Shown: piece after piece, positions 50,747 through 59,244 of the stretch
Layout of the letters: every line of letters starts with the position of its first letter
Position numbering within the stretch: the first letter of the stretch is position 1
NCBI RefSeq assembly: GCF_001665535.1
Contig: NZ_LZSQ01000130.1
Span: forward strand, 1-60,918
Reading direction: 5' to 3'
Length of the DNA stretch: 60,918 nt
Source of the DNA: Mycobacterium sp. 852002-51961_SCH5331710
Lineage (GTDB): Bacteria; Actinomycetota; Actinomycetes; Mycobacteriales; Mycobacteriaceae
Translations under genes and position numbers: made by a program
Notes under the pieces: model-generated
The model's database searches: none
What the model was told of the DNA's origin: nothing
Seen by the model: only the letters and a program-made list of their open reading frames with translations

Positions 50747-51784
50747 ATGCGCTTATCAGTCCTCGATCTCGTGCCGGTGCGCACCGACCAGTCGACCTCC
50801 GACGCGGTGGCCGCGTCGACGCAGCTCGCACAGACCGCCGACCGCCTCGGCTACACCCGGCTGTGGGTCGCCGAGCACCACAACATGCCCTCGGTGGCGG
50901 CGACCAGCCCGCCGGTGCTCATCGCCCATCTGGCCGCGCACACCCGGCACCTGCGGGTCGGTTCCGGCGGCGTGATGCTGCCCAACCACGCGCCGTTGGC
51001 CGTGGCCGAGCAGTTCGCGCTGCTCGAGGCGGCGCATCCGGGGCGCATCGATCTCGGCATCGGCCGGGCACCCGGGTCGGACCCGGTGACGTCGATGGCG
51101 CTGCGCGGCGCCGTCGGCCGCGACGACCGTGACATCGAGGCGTTCCCCGACTACCTCGACGACGTCGTCGCGCTGATGAGCGCGCGCGGGGTGCGGGTTC
51201 CGATCCCGAACCAGCGCTACATCCTCAAGGCGACACCCGCGGCGGCGAGCGAACCGAGGCTGTGGCTGCTGGGGTCGTCGATGTACTCGGCGCACCTGGC
51301 CGCCGCCAAGGGCCTGCCGTACGTGTTCGCCCATCACTTCTCGGGCCAGGGCACCGCGGAGGCGTTGGCCACATATCGCTCGGAGTTCCGGCCCAGCGAG
51401 TTGGCGCCCGAACCCGTCACGTTCCTCACCGTCAACGCCGTTGTCGCCGAAACGCACGATGAGGCAACGGCTTTGGCGCTGCCCAACCTCCAGATGATGG
51501 CAAGGCTGCGAACCGGTCAGCCGCTGGGCCCGCTCGACCTGGTCGAGGACTCCGAGCAGCAGGAACTCGCACCGCAGGCGCAGCGCATCGCGGAGGCGGC
51601 GTTCGGGCGCGCGGTCGTCGGCGATCCGACCGAGGCGGCCGAGCAGGTGCGCGCGCTGGCCGACCAGTTCGGGGTCGACGAGGTCATGATCAACCCGGTG
51701 GCGTCGGCCCGTCGCGGCACCGATCCGGCCACCGCGCCGGCCCGCGACAAGACACTGGAACTGCTGGCGAAGGAACTGTTCTAG
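50747..51784 (+). CDS. LLM-class flavin-dependent oxidoreductase
   Basis: The 345-residue protein has the luciferase-like TIM barrel of the short (alkanal-monooxygenase/MsnO8-like) group: LSVLDLVPVR at the N-terminus, GYTRLWVAEHHNMPSVA, RVGSGGVMLPNHAPLAVAEQ, and the signature HPGRIDLGIGRAPGSDP. SQQ-like and YVFAHHFSGQGT segments follow. Cofactor should be FMN or F420; the sequence does not decide. ATG 50747 is preferred; GTG 50738 is possible. Its stop shares CTAG with the convergent nitroreductase gene. Confidence 0.9.
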   Translation: MRLSVLDLVPVRTDQSTSDAVAASTQLAQTADRLGYTRLWVAEHHNMPSVAATSPPVLIAHLAAHTRHLRVGSGGVMLPNHAPLAVAEQFALLEAAHPGRIDLGIGRAPGSDPVTSMALRGAVGRDDRDIEAFPDYLDDVVALMSARGVRVPIPNQRYILKATPAAASEPRLWLLGSSMYSAHLAAAKGLPYVFAHHFSGQGTAEALATYRSEFRPSELAPEPVTFLTVNAVVAETHDEATALALPNLQMMARLRTGQPLGPLDLVEDSEQQELAPQAQRIAEAAFGRAVVGDPTEAAEQVRALADQFGVDEVMINPVASARRGTDPATAPARDKTLELLAKELF

Positions 51785-52233
51785 GCCGGGGTCAGCTTGA
51801 TCACCGGGATCGGCCGTGACGTCCGCTTCTGGTAGCCGATGTAGCGGTCCTTGTTGCCCGGCATGTCGTTGACGATCCGCCAGAGCCGAGAGAAATCGGG
51901 ATCACCGGGGGCGACCGGTGTGGCGGTCACGTTGATGCGCTTTGGTCCGACGTTGATCTCGACGTTCGGATCGGCCTTCAAATTGTGGTACCAGCCGGGC
52001 GCCTTTGGTTCGCCGCCCTTGGACGCGACGACCAGGTAGTCGTCCCCGTCGCGGGCGTAGGCAAGCGAATTCGACCGCTGCAAACCGGTTTTCGCGCCGA
52101 CCGTGTGCAGGATCAGCATCCGCGGTGCACCGGGGAACGTATGGCCGATGCGGCCATTGGTGCCCTTGTAGATCTTGTCGTGCAGCAACAGCATCGGGTA
52201 GCCGATGTACTTCTCGTACCAGGGCATGCTCAT
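51781..52233 (-). CDS. F420-dependent nitroreductase family protein (Ddn-like, Rv1261c)
   Basis: The 150-residue split-barrel protein has the family segments GRIGHTFPGAPRMLILHTVG, KTGLQRSNSLAYARDGDDYL and KGGEPKAPGWYHNLKADPNV, followed by the RRY/W-type segment SRLWRIVNDM and YQKRTSRPIPVIKL. Relatives reduce quinones or nitro-compounds with F420H2. ATG 52233 or ATG 52227 is the start; the former is used. It follows the HIT gene by four bases, so both are one transcript. Confidence 0.9.
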   Translation of the reverse strand: MSMPWYEKYIGYPMLLLHDKIYKGTNGRIGHTFPGAPRMLILHTVGAKTGLQRSNSLAYARDGDDYLVVASKGGEPKAPGWYHNLKADPNVEINVGPKRINVTATPVAPGDPDFSRLWRIVNDMPGNKDRYIGYQKRTSRPIPVIKLTPA

Positions 52234-52237
52234 GGGC

Positions 52238-52675
52238 TTAGTCTTGCGCAGCCGAGTCGAGTTCCGCCAGCGCCTCCCGCAGCAGCCGTCCCGACTCCTC
52301 CCGGTCCGGATCACGGCGAAGGAGCATGTTCTTGGCGAACGAGAGCTTGTCTCCGTTCTGCCGAGGCAGCACGTGCAGGTGGATGTGGAACACGGTCTGG
52401 AAAGCGGCTTTACCGTCGTTGATCACCACGTTGTTGCCGTCGACGTGCAAACCGGACCGGCGCGCTGCCCTCGCGATGCGCTGACCCACCCGTGCCAACG
52501 TGGCGACGGTCTCCGGCGGCGTGTCCGTCAGGTCCACCGTGTGCCGCTTCGGGATCACCAGCGTGTGGCCTCGGCTGAACGGACGGATGTCGAGGATGGC
52601 CACGACGTCGTCGTCTTCGTAGATGCGGATGGCGGGGGCCTCGCCGGCGACGATGGCGCAGAACACACAGGACAT
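52238..52675 (-). CDS. HIT-family nucleotide hydrolase/transferase (Rv1262c-like)
   Basis: The 145-residue protein carries the histidine triad HIHLHVLPR (about 95-103) and the zinc-type N-terminus CVFCAIVAGE, plus RGHTLVIPKRHTVDL. It is an HINT/Fhit-like enzyme that hydrolyses nucleotide phosphoramidates or dinucleotides. ATG 52675 is the start. It is transcribed with the downstream nitroreductase gene. Confidence 0.92.
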   Translation of the reverse strand: MSCVFCAIVAGEAPAIRIYEDDDVVAILDIRPFSRGHTLVIPKRHTVDLTDTPPETVATLARVGQRIARAARRSGLHVDGNNVVINDGKAAFQTVFHIHLHVLPRQNGDKLSFAKNMLLRRDPDREESGRLLREALAELDSAAQD

Positions 52676-52691
52676 GCCGCCACGGTAGCGG

Positions 52692-53165
52692 TCAGCCCGC
52701 GACGTTCTCCTTCGCCCACTCGGCCAACCGCCGATCTCGCTCCTCCGGCGAGATGTCCTCGACGCGCGTCATCACCGACCAGCGCGTGCCGAACGGGTCG
52801 ACGATCGACGCGAACCGGTCGCCGGTGACGAACGTCTGCGCCGGCTCGCGCACCACCGCTCCGGCCTGCTCGGCGCGCGATACCACCGCGTCGACGTCCT
52901 CGCAGTACAGCGCGATCGAGTGCGTGGCGGGGGTCCCCGCGTCCGGCGCGGCGATCTGGTACGCCTCGGCGGGATCGCCCAGTTGCAGGCGGCCGTTGCC
53001 GAAGTCGAGTTCGGCGTGCGCGACGGTCCCGTTCGGGCCGTCCATGCGGTCGACCAGGGTGGCGCCGAACACCGAGGTGTAGAAGTCGATCGCGGCCGAG
53101 GCGCCGTCGACGCAGAGGAACGGGGTCAGGCTGGTGTAGCCCTCCGGAATCTTGTTCACGCTCAT
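52692..53165 (-). CDS. VOC-superfamily (glyoxalase/PhnB-like) protein
   Basis: The 157-residue protein has the PhnB-type VOC fold: YTSLTPFLCVDGASAAIDFY, VFGATLVDRM, HAELDFGNGRLQLGDP and TFVTGDRFASIVDPFGTRWSV. No exact function can be assigned; relatives bind or modify small molecules such as antibiotics. ATG 53165 is the start. It precedes the HIT gene by 16 bp and diverges from the AraC gene across 94 bp, a layout suggesting regulation by AraC. Confidence 0.88.
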   Translation of the reverse strand: MSVNKIPEGYTSLTPFLCVDGASAAIDFYTSVFGATLVDRMDGPNGTVAHAELDFGNGRLQLGDPAEAYQIAAPDAGTPATHSIALYCEDVDAVVSRAEQAGAVVREPAQTFVTGDRFASIVDPFGTRWSVMTRVEDISPEERDRRLAEWAKENVAG

Positions 53166-53246
53166 GGTCGCCAGTCTGGGCGCCCGGCACCCCCGATTGA
53201 TTGGAATTTCGCGACAGTCCGGACGCAGCGTGCGCCTGGGGTTTCG

Positions 53247-53252
53247 TAGCCT
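53247..53252 (+). promoter_or_regulatory. -10 hexamer of a probable leaderless araC-type transcript
   Basis: TAGCCT fits TANNNT and is followed by seven bases and the ATG at 53260. No ribosome site is seen. Confidence 0.5.
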
Positions 53253-53259
53253 CGATTCC

Positions 53260-54093
53260 ATGCGCGAGGTCGGAACGGCGGTACACACGGAGCCGGTGCG
53301 TGGCGTCGTCGGGCGCGTTGCCGGCGCATCCGCGTACGACCTCGACCGGTGGGCGCCGTCGCACCGAGCCGCCGCATTCGTCGAGCACTTCTGGTCGGTT
53401 CGCTGGGATCTCGCCGACGGGAAGCCGTTCACCAGCACGGTGATCACCTTCCCGTCGATGCACATCACCCGTGAATGGGGCAATGACAAAGCGCGCCACG
53501 GCTTTGCGCTACCGAACACCTTGGTGCACGGCGTTGTCGATCGCGTATTCGAGACGACGATCCGTGGACGCGGCGCCGTGGTGGGTGCCCGGTTCCATCC
53601 AGGCGGCTTCACCGCGCGCTTTGGCCGCGACGCGTCGATCATGACCGGGCGGGTCACGCCCGTGGACGACGGTCTCTTCGGCGGCGCGGTCGAACTCGAC
53701 GATGACGTCACGTCGGCCGCCGAGCGGCTCGACGAGCTGATCGCGGCACACGGTGCTGAGCTCGACGGAACGTACGTGGCCCTGCGTGATCTGGTTCATC
53801 GGATCAGCGACGACGACCGTTTGCACCGGGTGGAACAGGTGATGGAGCTGTCGCCGTGGAGTACACGCACCACACAGCGCGTCTTTCGCCGGTATGTCGG
53901 CGTGCCGGTCAAGTGGGTGCTGTGCCGGTACCGGCTGCAGCAGGCGGCACTCGAGATCGAGAGAAACCCGCGCGTGGACTTCGCCGATCTCGCCGTGCGC
54001 CTCGGGTGGTACGACCAAGCGCACTTCATCAACGACTTCAGAACGATGCTGGGGGCCACACCCGGTGGATACGCCGCCCGGCACGGGGTCTGA
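53260..54093 (+). CDS. AraC-family transcriptional regulator
   Basis: The 277-residue protein has an N-terminal DUF6597-like effector domain (FVEHFWSVRWDLADGK, VVGARFHPGGFTARFG) and a C-terminal AraC double helix-turn-helix (LSPWSTRTTQRVFRRYVGV, FADLAVRLGWYDQAHFINDF, TPGGYAARHG). It likely regulates itself and the divergent VOC-HIT-nitroreductase genes. Start ATG 53260 is leaderless by inspection. It is one of the additions relative to M. tuberculosis. Confidence 0.9.
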   Translation: MREVGTAVHTEPVRGVVGRVAGASAYDLDRWAPSHRAAAFVEHFWSVRWDLADGKPFTSTVITFPSMHITREWGNDKARHGFALPNTLVHGVVDRVFETTIRGRGAVVGARFHPGGFTARFGRDASIMTGRVTPVDDGLFGGAVELDDDVTSAAERLDELIAAHGAELDGTYVALRDLVHRISDDDRLHRVEQVMELSPWSTRTTQRVFRRYVGVPVKWVLCRYRLQQAALEIERNPRVDFADLAVRLGWYDQAHFINDFRTMLGATPGGYAARHGV

Positions 54094-54098
54094 GCGGT

Positions 54099-54104
54099 TA
54101 CGCT
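54099..54104 (+). promoter_or_regulatory. -10 hexamer of a probable leaderless amiB2 transcript
   Basis: TACGCT fits TANNNT and ends six bases before the GTG at 54111. No purine-rich site is present. It would start just after the araC stop (54093). Confidence 0.5.
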
Positions 54105-54110
54105 GCCGCC

Positions 54111-55490
54111 GTGGACACCAGCGAGCTTGTCTTCGCGGGCGCCGCTGAGCAGGCCCGGTTGCTGGCCTCCGGCGCGATCACGGCTCCGGAATTACTGGGT
54201 CATTATCTCGAGCGCATCGCGCGCCTCGACACGACGCTTCGGTCCTACCGCGTCGTGCTCCACGACAGTGCGCGACGCGAAGCCGACGCGGCGCAAAAGC
54301 GGCTGACCGCCGGGGAGCGGTCACCGCTGCTTGGTGTGCCGATCGCGATCAAAGACGACGTCGACGTCGAAGGCCAGACGACGACGTACGGCAGCGCGGC
54401 ACACGGTCCCGCGTGCGCCCGGGACGCCGAGGTGGTCCGGCGGCTGCGCGACGCGGGGGCGGTGATCATCGGCAAGACCTCGGTGCCGGAGATGATGCTG
54501 TGGCCGTTCACCGAGACGGTGACGTTCGGCGCGACCCGCAATCCGTGGAACGTCGACTTCGCGCCCGGCGGAAGCAGCGGCGGAAGCGGCGCTGCGGTGG
54601 CCGCCGGCCTGGCACCGGTCGCGCTCGGCTCCGACGGGATGGGCTCCATCCGGATCCCGGCGACATGGTGCGGACTGTTCGGCCTCAAACCGCAGCGGGA
54701 CCGGGTGCCGATGGCGCCGCACGACGACGCCTGGAACGGCCTGAGCGTGAACGGTCCGCTCGCGAGGACGGTCGAGGACGCGGCCCTGTTCTTGGAGGCG
54801 GTGACAGGGGAGTCCGGATTCGTCGCGGCGGCGGAGAAGGATCCGCAACCTCTCCGAATCGCGTTGAGCGACAAGCCCCCGCCGATGTTGATGACCCGAG
54901 TGGGGCGCTTGCAGCGTGCGGCGCTGACCGAGGCGGGCGAGCTGTTGCGCGAACTCGGCCACGAGGTCGTCGTCCGCGATCCGGACTATCCGGCGTCGGT
55001 GATGTTCGATCAGGCGCTGCCGCGTTATTTCCGCGGCTGCTACGACGATGTCCAGACGTTGCCTCATCCCGAGCGGCTCGACGCCAGGACGCGCAGCTTC
55101 GCGCGGGTCGGCGGAATGATCTCCGATCGACGGATGAAGGCCATTCGTGAGGCGGAAAGCCGTACGGCCGAGCGGATTCAGTCGATCTACGACGACGTCG
55201 ACGTGGTGGTCACCCCGGGAACCGCGAGGGGCCCGTCGCGCATCGGCGCGTATCAGCGCTGGGGCATGCTGTCTACGCTGCTGTCGGTCGCCTCGCGAGT
55301 GCCGTTCCAGGCGCTGTTCAACGTGACGGGTCAGCCGGCGGCGGCCGTGCCGTGGGGTTTCGACGGCAACGGCGTTCCGACGTCCGTGCAGTTGGTGGGC
55401 AAGCCTTTTGATGAGGTGACACTGCTTTCGCTCGCGGGACAGATCGAGCGTGCGCGGCCGTGGGCGCACCGCCGACCGCCGGTGTCTTAG
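54111..55490 (+). CDS. amiB2: Amidase signature enzyme AmiB2
   Basis: The 459-residue hydrolase has the amidase-signature triad Lys81 (VPIAIKDDVDV), cis-Ser155 (PGGSSGGSGAAVA) and Ser179 (SDGMGSIRIPA). The 24-residue Ser-Ser spacing equals that in characterised members. It resembles Rv1263 of M. tuberculosis in length and place. The amide substrate is unknown. GTG 54111 follows a -10 hexamer, so the mRNA may be leaderless. Its stop overlaps that of the convergent cyclase-STAND gene by four bases. Confidence 0.92.
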   Translation: MDTSELVFAGAAEQARLLASGAITAPELLGHYLERIARLDTTLRSYRVVLHDSARREADAAQKRLTAGERSPLLGVPIAIKDDVDVEGQTTTYGSAAHGPACARDAEVVRRLRDAGAVIIGKTSVPEMMLWPFTETVTFGATRNPWNVDFAPGGSSGGSGAAVAAGLAPVALGSDGMGSIRIPATWCGLFGLKPQRDRVPMAPHDDAWNGLSVNGPLARTVEDAALFLEAVTGESGFVAAAEKDPQPLRIALSDKPPPMLMTRVGRLQRAALTEAGELLRELGHEVVVRDPDYPASVMFDQALPRYFRGCYDDVQTLPHPERLDARTRSFARVGGMISDRRMKAIREAESRTAERIQSIYDDVDVVVTPGTARGPSRIGAYQRWGMLSTLLSVASRVPFQALFNVTGQPAAAVPWGFDGNGVPTSVQLVGKPFDEVTLLSLAGQIERARPWAHRRPPVS

Positions 55491-58400
55491 GCCATCGCCT
55501 CGGCCCACGCGATGTGTCCTTCGAAGCCCAAGCCGTGCGCCGTCGTCCGATAGCGATCGCGGAAGTCGAGATAGCGGGCATGGTCGTTGCGCGCCTGTGC
55601 GAGAAGGGCCCGCATACGCAACAGCCAGATGTCGTAGAGCACGATGCCCGGTTCGAGCGGAATCGCGGCCATCTGGTCGATCGCCGACTCGGCCTCGCGT
55701 AGGTCATCCGGCCCTCCCCGACGAATCAACGCGCGCACAAGTACGTCGGTCATCATCGGGAGGAACAGCTTTCCGTCGTCCTCGATCTCCGCGGCGACGG
55801 ATGCGCGGGCAAGCTCTATGGCCATCTCGAGCTCTCCACGTCGCATCTTGTCTTCCGCCACGAAGGTGTCGACCATCGGGATCGCGGTCCTGGCATATCT
55901 GTCCCGATTGGTGAGCTCGCGAGTCTCGGCAAGCAACTGCATGGCCATGGTGGTGGAGTCCGAGCCACCCCTCAACAGCCAGAAGGCGAGATTGGATTTC
56001 GCCAGCCCGACTGCAACGTCCTCACCGGTCAGCTCCGCCGAGGCGAGAACGGTCTTCAGCTCAGATTCCATCGCGACCCTGGGCCGGATCGCACCGTTCA
56101 GAACCGCCATCGTGTGCGTGTAGTAGATGACGCCGCCGCGGGTGACAGTTTCGGCGCCCGAAGCCATCTCGCACGCTCTTTCGATATCCTCCTGCCAGCC
56201 TTCGATTCCCAGGCTCCAACGGGCGAGCGCACGGAAGCCAGTCGTCAACGCAAGCGGGGAACTGGTCGCGATGTCGCCACCGCGCGATGGATCACCTCCG
56301 GCAAGCGCGATGGCGTACTCGGATAGACGCAGGACTTCGTGCATTTCGGCGGTTTCCTGCTTCGCGGCGAGGATTACGGTGGCCAGCGCCAGGATCAGGT
56401 CGGGATCACCGATCGATTCCAGCAGACGAACCTCTTCGGTGGCGAGCGCGGACGCCTCTCGCCGACGCGCATTGAAGAACGTCTCCATAATGGCGCCGGA
56501 CAGCGCGATTGCGAGCGAGCGCCGGTCGCCGGCGGCAGTGCACAATTCACGCAGTTCGTCGAAGCCCGTGGCGAACCCGCTGCCCAGCAGCCGGAAGCCG
56601 GTTCCGCACAACAGGGTACGGGGCGCGATCTGCATGGCGAGTCGGCCCGGTTCGTCGGCTGGAAGGCGGTCGGCGGCCCGCTGAGCCCGCTGCCAGCTGG
56701 TCGCCGCGGCGAGGTTGTCGCGGTTGTTCGCCCACGTCGCTGCGCGCATGTGCCAGTCGAACGCGGCGCGCAGATCGCCCGCGCTCTCGTAGTGCTCGGC
56801 AATGAGCGCGGCGTTCTTGTCGGCCGATGCAGGATCCCGCTGTTCGATGATCGCGGCCAGCCTGCGGTGTAATTGCGCCCGCTGCGCCCTCAGCTGGCTC
56901 TCGTAGGCGACGGATCGGATCATCGGATGCCGAAACGCGAACACGGGTTCGGGAGAGAACCTCACCTGGTCGACGAGTTCGGTTTCGATCAGTGGCATGA
57001 CGTCAGGGGTGTCCGTCAGGGCGGCAAGCGTTTCCAAGTCGAACTCCGTCGCGATCACCGACGCGGCGTAAAGCGTCTGTTTCGCAGTAGTGTCGAGTCG
57101 GTCGATGCGGGCTCCGATGGCCGCCTGCAGCGTCGCGGGGATGTTCGCCTCGGCGTCCGAACTGTCCAGTCGGTAATTGCCGGGCTGCCCGACGAGCGCA
57201 CCACGCTCGGCAAGGTCGCGCAGCATCTCCTCGGCGAAGAACGGATTTCCGGCGGCGCGTTCGGCGATCGTGGTGGACAACGGCGCGACGGACGCGTCCG
57301 AACCCAGAAGACCGTCGGTCAGTGTCCGCACGTCGGCACTTCGCAACGGCCGCAGGGCGATTGTTTGAGATCCCGACAGCCGGGCGAGGATGCCGTGGTA
57401 CTCGGACCGGTGGGTGATGAGCGTCAGCGACGACGTGTGCGGAATGACGGCCAGGAAGTCGGCCAGCAGCGATTCGCTCGCGTCGTCGATCCATTGCACA
57501 TCCTCGACAATGTAGAGCGCGGATTCGGGACGATCGATGGACGCGGAATTGATGAGTGCGGTCAGTCGCCGCCGCCGGGCCTCCGGGGCAACCTCCGGCA
57601 TCTCGGTGGTCGCTTCCCTGATACCCATGATGTCTTCGAGCAACAATCGGTCCTCGGCTGTGGCGTCGGCGAATTGACTCCGGATATGGGCGCGCGCGGC
57701 CTCGGCGTCGAGGCCGTCGGTCTGCGTGCCCGACCGCAGGAGTCGCGCCAGGACATGGAAGGGGATCTCGCGCGCATGTGACTCGCAGTGGGTGCTGAAG
57801 ACCAACATTCCGCGAGTGGCGGCGACCGCTGCGGTCTCGCGCGCGAGCCGACTCTTGCCGATCCCTGGCGGCCCGACGATGTTGACCACGCATCCCGCAC
57901 CGGTCATCGCCTCGTCGAGGAGAGCGGTGATGGTGTTCAGTTCCCAAGTTCGACCGACCAAGGGTGCGTCGCTGCGGCGCCGGGGACGGCTTTCGGCGAC
58001 GGCGAGCAATCGCCGTGCGAGCACCGCTGCGGTGGTTCCCTTGACGGGCACCGCTTCGGCGTCGGCGAGGTCAACCGCGTCCTCGACGAGGTGGGCCGTC
58101 GACTCGCTGAGCATCACCCCACCGGGCGGGGCGACCGCCTCCATCCGCTGCGCTAGCCCGACCTGCTCACCGATGGTCGTGTAACTCGCGGTGACAGAAC
58201 CGATTTCGCCGGCGACCACTTCACCGGAGTTCAGGCCGATTCGGAGCGACAGCTCGGCCCCGTCGTGGCTCTTCACAATCGTTGCGAGCCGAGCGGCCTC
58301 GGATTGGATGTCGAGCGCGGCGATACACGCGCGCAGGGCGTGGTCCTCCAACGCGATCGGGGCACCGAACACCGCCATGATGCCGTCGCCGGTGAACTTG

Positions 58401-58654
58401 TCGACGGTCCCGCCGTAGTGGGTGACGATCGTGGTGCAGTGGTCTAGCAGCTCGGCCATGATCTCGCGCAGCCGCTCGGGCCCGACGGCCGCGGCGAGGT
58501 CCATCGATCGGACGACGTCGGCGAACAGCACCGTCACCTGTTTGTACTCGGCGGGTCGTTGCGGCCCCTCCAGCGGCGCGCCACAGGCATCACAGAATCG
58601 GGCACCCGCTCGCGGTTCGCCACCGCATGCCCGACATGTCAGTGCAGTTGTCAT
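55487..58654 (-). CDS. Zinc-ribbon / class III cyclase / STAND ATPase / TPR regulator
   Basis: The 1055-residue protein has four parts. A zinc ribbon (Cys7, Cys10, Cys21, Cys24) comes first. The class III nucleotide cyclase domain (about 38-215) carries metal Asp46, Lys86 and Asp90 (VDKFTGDG). The transition-state pair reads VGLAQR, with Gly166 where Asn is usual and Arg170 retained. A STAND ATPase follows (Walker A GPPGIGKSR at 261), then about 500 residues of TPR-type helices. No DNA-binding domain is seen. The related M. tuberculosis proteins Rv1358/Rv0891c-type share the VGxAQR variant, as I recall. ATG 58654 has GGAGG six bases upstream. Cyclase activity is uncertain. Confidence 0.88.
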   Translation of the reverse strand: MTTALTCRACGGEPRAGARFCDACGAPLEGPQRPAEYKQVTVLFADVVRSMDLAAAVGPERLREIMAELLDHCTTIVTHYGGTVDKFTGDGIMAVFGAPIALEDHALRACIAALDIQSEAARLATIVKSHDGAELSLRIGLNSGEVVAGEIGSVTASYTTIGEQVGLAQRMEAVAPPGGVMLSESTAHLVEDAVDLADAEAVPVKGTTAAVLARRLLAVAESRPRRRSDAPLVGRTWELNTITALLDEAMTGAGCVVNIVGPPGIGKSRLARETAAVAATRGMLVFSTHCESHAREIPFHVLARLLRSGTQTDGLDAEAARAHIRSQFADATAEDRLLLEDIMGIREATTEMPEVAPEARRRRLTALINSASIDRPESALYIVEDVQWIDDASESLLADFLAVIPHTSSLTLITHRSEYHGILARLSGSQTIALRPLRSADVRTLTDGLLGSDASVAPLSTTIAERAAGNPFFAEEMLRDLAERGALVGQPGNYRLDSSDAEANIPATLQAAIGARIDRLDTTAKQTLYAASVIATEFDLETLAALTDTPDVMPLIETELVDQVRFSPEPVFAFRHPMIRSVAYESQLRAQRAQLHRRLAAIIEQRDPASADKNAALIAEHYESAGDLRAAFDWHMRAATWANNRDNLAAATSWQRAQRAADRLPADEPGRLAMQIAPRTLLCGTGFRLLGSGFATGFDELRELCTAAGDRRSLAIALSGAIMETFFNARRREASALATEEVRLLESIGDPDLILALATVILAAKQETAEMHEVLRLSEYAIALAGGDPSRGGDIATSSPLALTTGFRALARWSLGIEGWQEDIERACEMASGAETVTRGGVIYYTHTMAVLNGAIRPRVAMESELKTVLASAELTGEDVAVGLAKSNLAFWLLRGGSDSTTMAMQLLAETRELTNRDRYARTAIPMVDTFVAEDKMRRGELEMAIELARASVAAEIEDDGKLFLPMMTDVLVRALIRRGGPDDLREAESAIDQMAAIPLEPGIVLYDIWLLRMRALLAQARNDHARYLDFRDRYRTTAHGLGFEGHIAWAEAMA

Positions 58655-58709
58655 CTGACACCTCCACGTCCGCATTGAGAATATGCGTCGCCAGAGCCGG
58701 CGGGGGACG

Positions 58710-59210
58710 TTATCGACGTGCGGACAGCGCTTCGCGCCAGATCGCGAGTTTCTCGTTGAACGGCATGGTCTGCGCCGGGCTGGTCGACGGCAGGCGTCGG
58801 TAGCTCAATTCATTTGCGACGGAAACGAGTCGGGTGTAGTTCTTCTCCGCTGCGGCGCCGTTGAACAAAACCAAACTGATATCGGGGTGCGTGTCGAAGA
58901 ATTGCTGAAAGTCGTTCGCCACCATGCTTTCCGGTCTCACCGCGGAATCCAGACTGCCCGCGCGCCGACATGATCGCAGCACATCCCAGACCGCTATGCC
59001 ATGAGCCCTCAGCGCGGCGCAACGCTGCTCGTACGGCGCGTCCGCCGCGAACCCGTAGATGTCGCCTGCGATGCGCCAGAAAGCATTGCGGGGGTTGCCG
59101 TAATACTGGTGCGCTGCCAGGGACATGACGCTGGGCATGTTGCCGAGGATCAACGTGTGGGGGCGTTCGCCGACGATCGGCGCGAACCCGTACAGCACCG
59201 GCGAACCCAT
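58710..59210 (-). CDS. Hypoxanthine/deoxyinosine-DNA glycosylase-like protein (UDG superfamily)
   Basis: The 166-residue protein has the UDG-superfamily motif 1 ILGNMPSVMS followed by HQYYGNPRNAFWRIAGDIYG, as in the HDG/family 6 and Mug-related groups, and a C-terminal motif RRLPSTSPAQTMPF. A Cys between (LRSCRRAGSLDSAV) is typical of TIGR04274-like proteins. It should remove deaminated adenine from DNA. ATG 59210 is the start, only 34 bp from the divergent cyclase start. It is on the same strand as, and upstream of, the cyclase-STAND gene (55-bp gap). Confidence 0.87.
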   Translation of the reverse strand: MGSPVLYGFAPIVGERPHTLILGNMPSVMSLAAHQYYGNPRNAFWRIAGDIYGFAADAPYEQRCAALRAHGIAVWDVLRSCRRAGSLDSAVRPESMVANDFQQFFDTHPDISLVLFNGAAAEKNYTRLVSVANELSYRRLPSTSPAQTMPFNEKLAIWREALSARR

Positions 59211-59232
59211 GTTCCGACTATCGCACGGGGTA

Positions 59233-59238
59233 TACGTT
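59233..59238 (+). promoter_or_regulatory. -10 hexamer of a probable leaderless Rv1264-type cyclase transcript
   Basis: TACGTT fits TANNNT and is six bases before the GTG at 59245. The -35 region would lie at the start codon of the divergent glycosylase gene. Confidence 0.5.
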
Positions 59239-59244
59239 GGGCCG

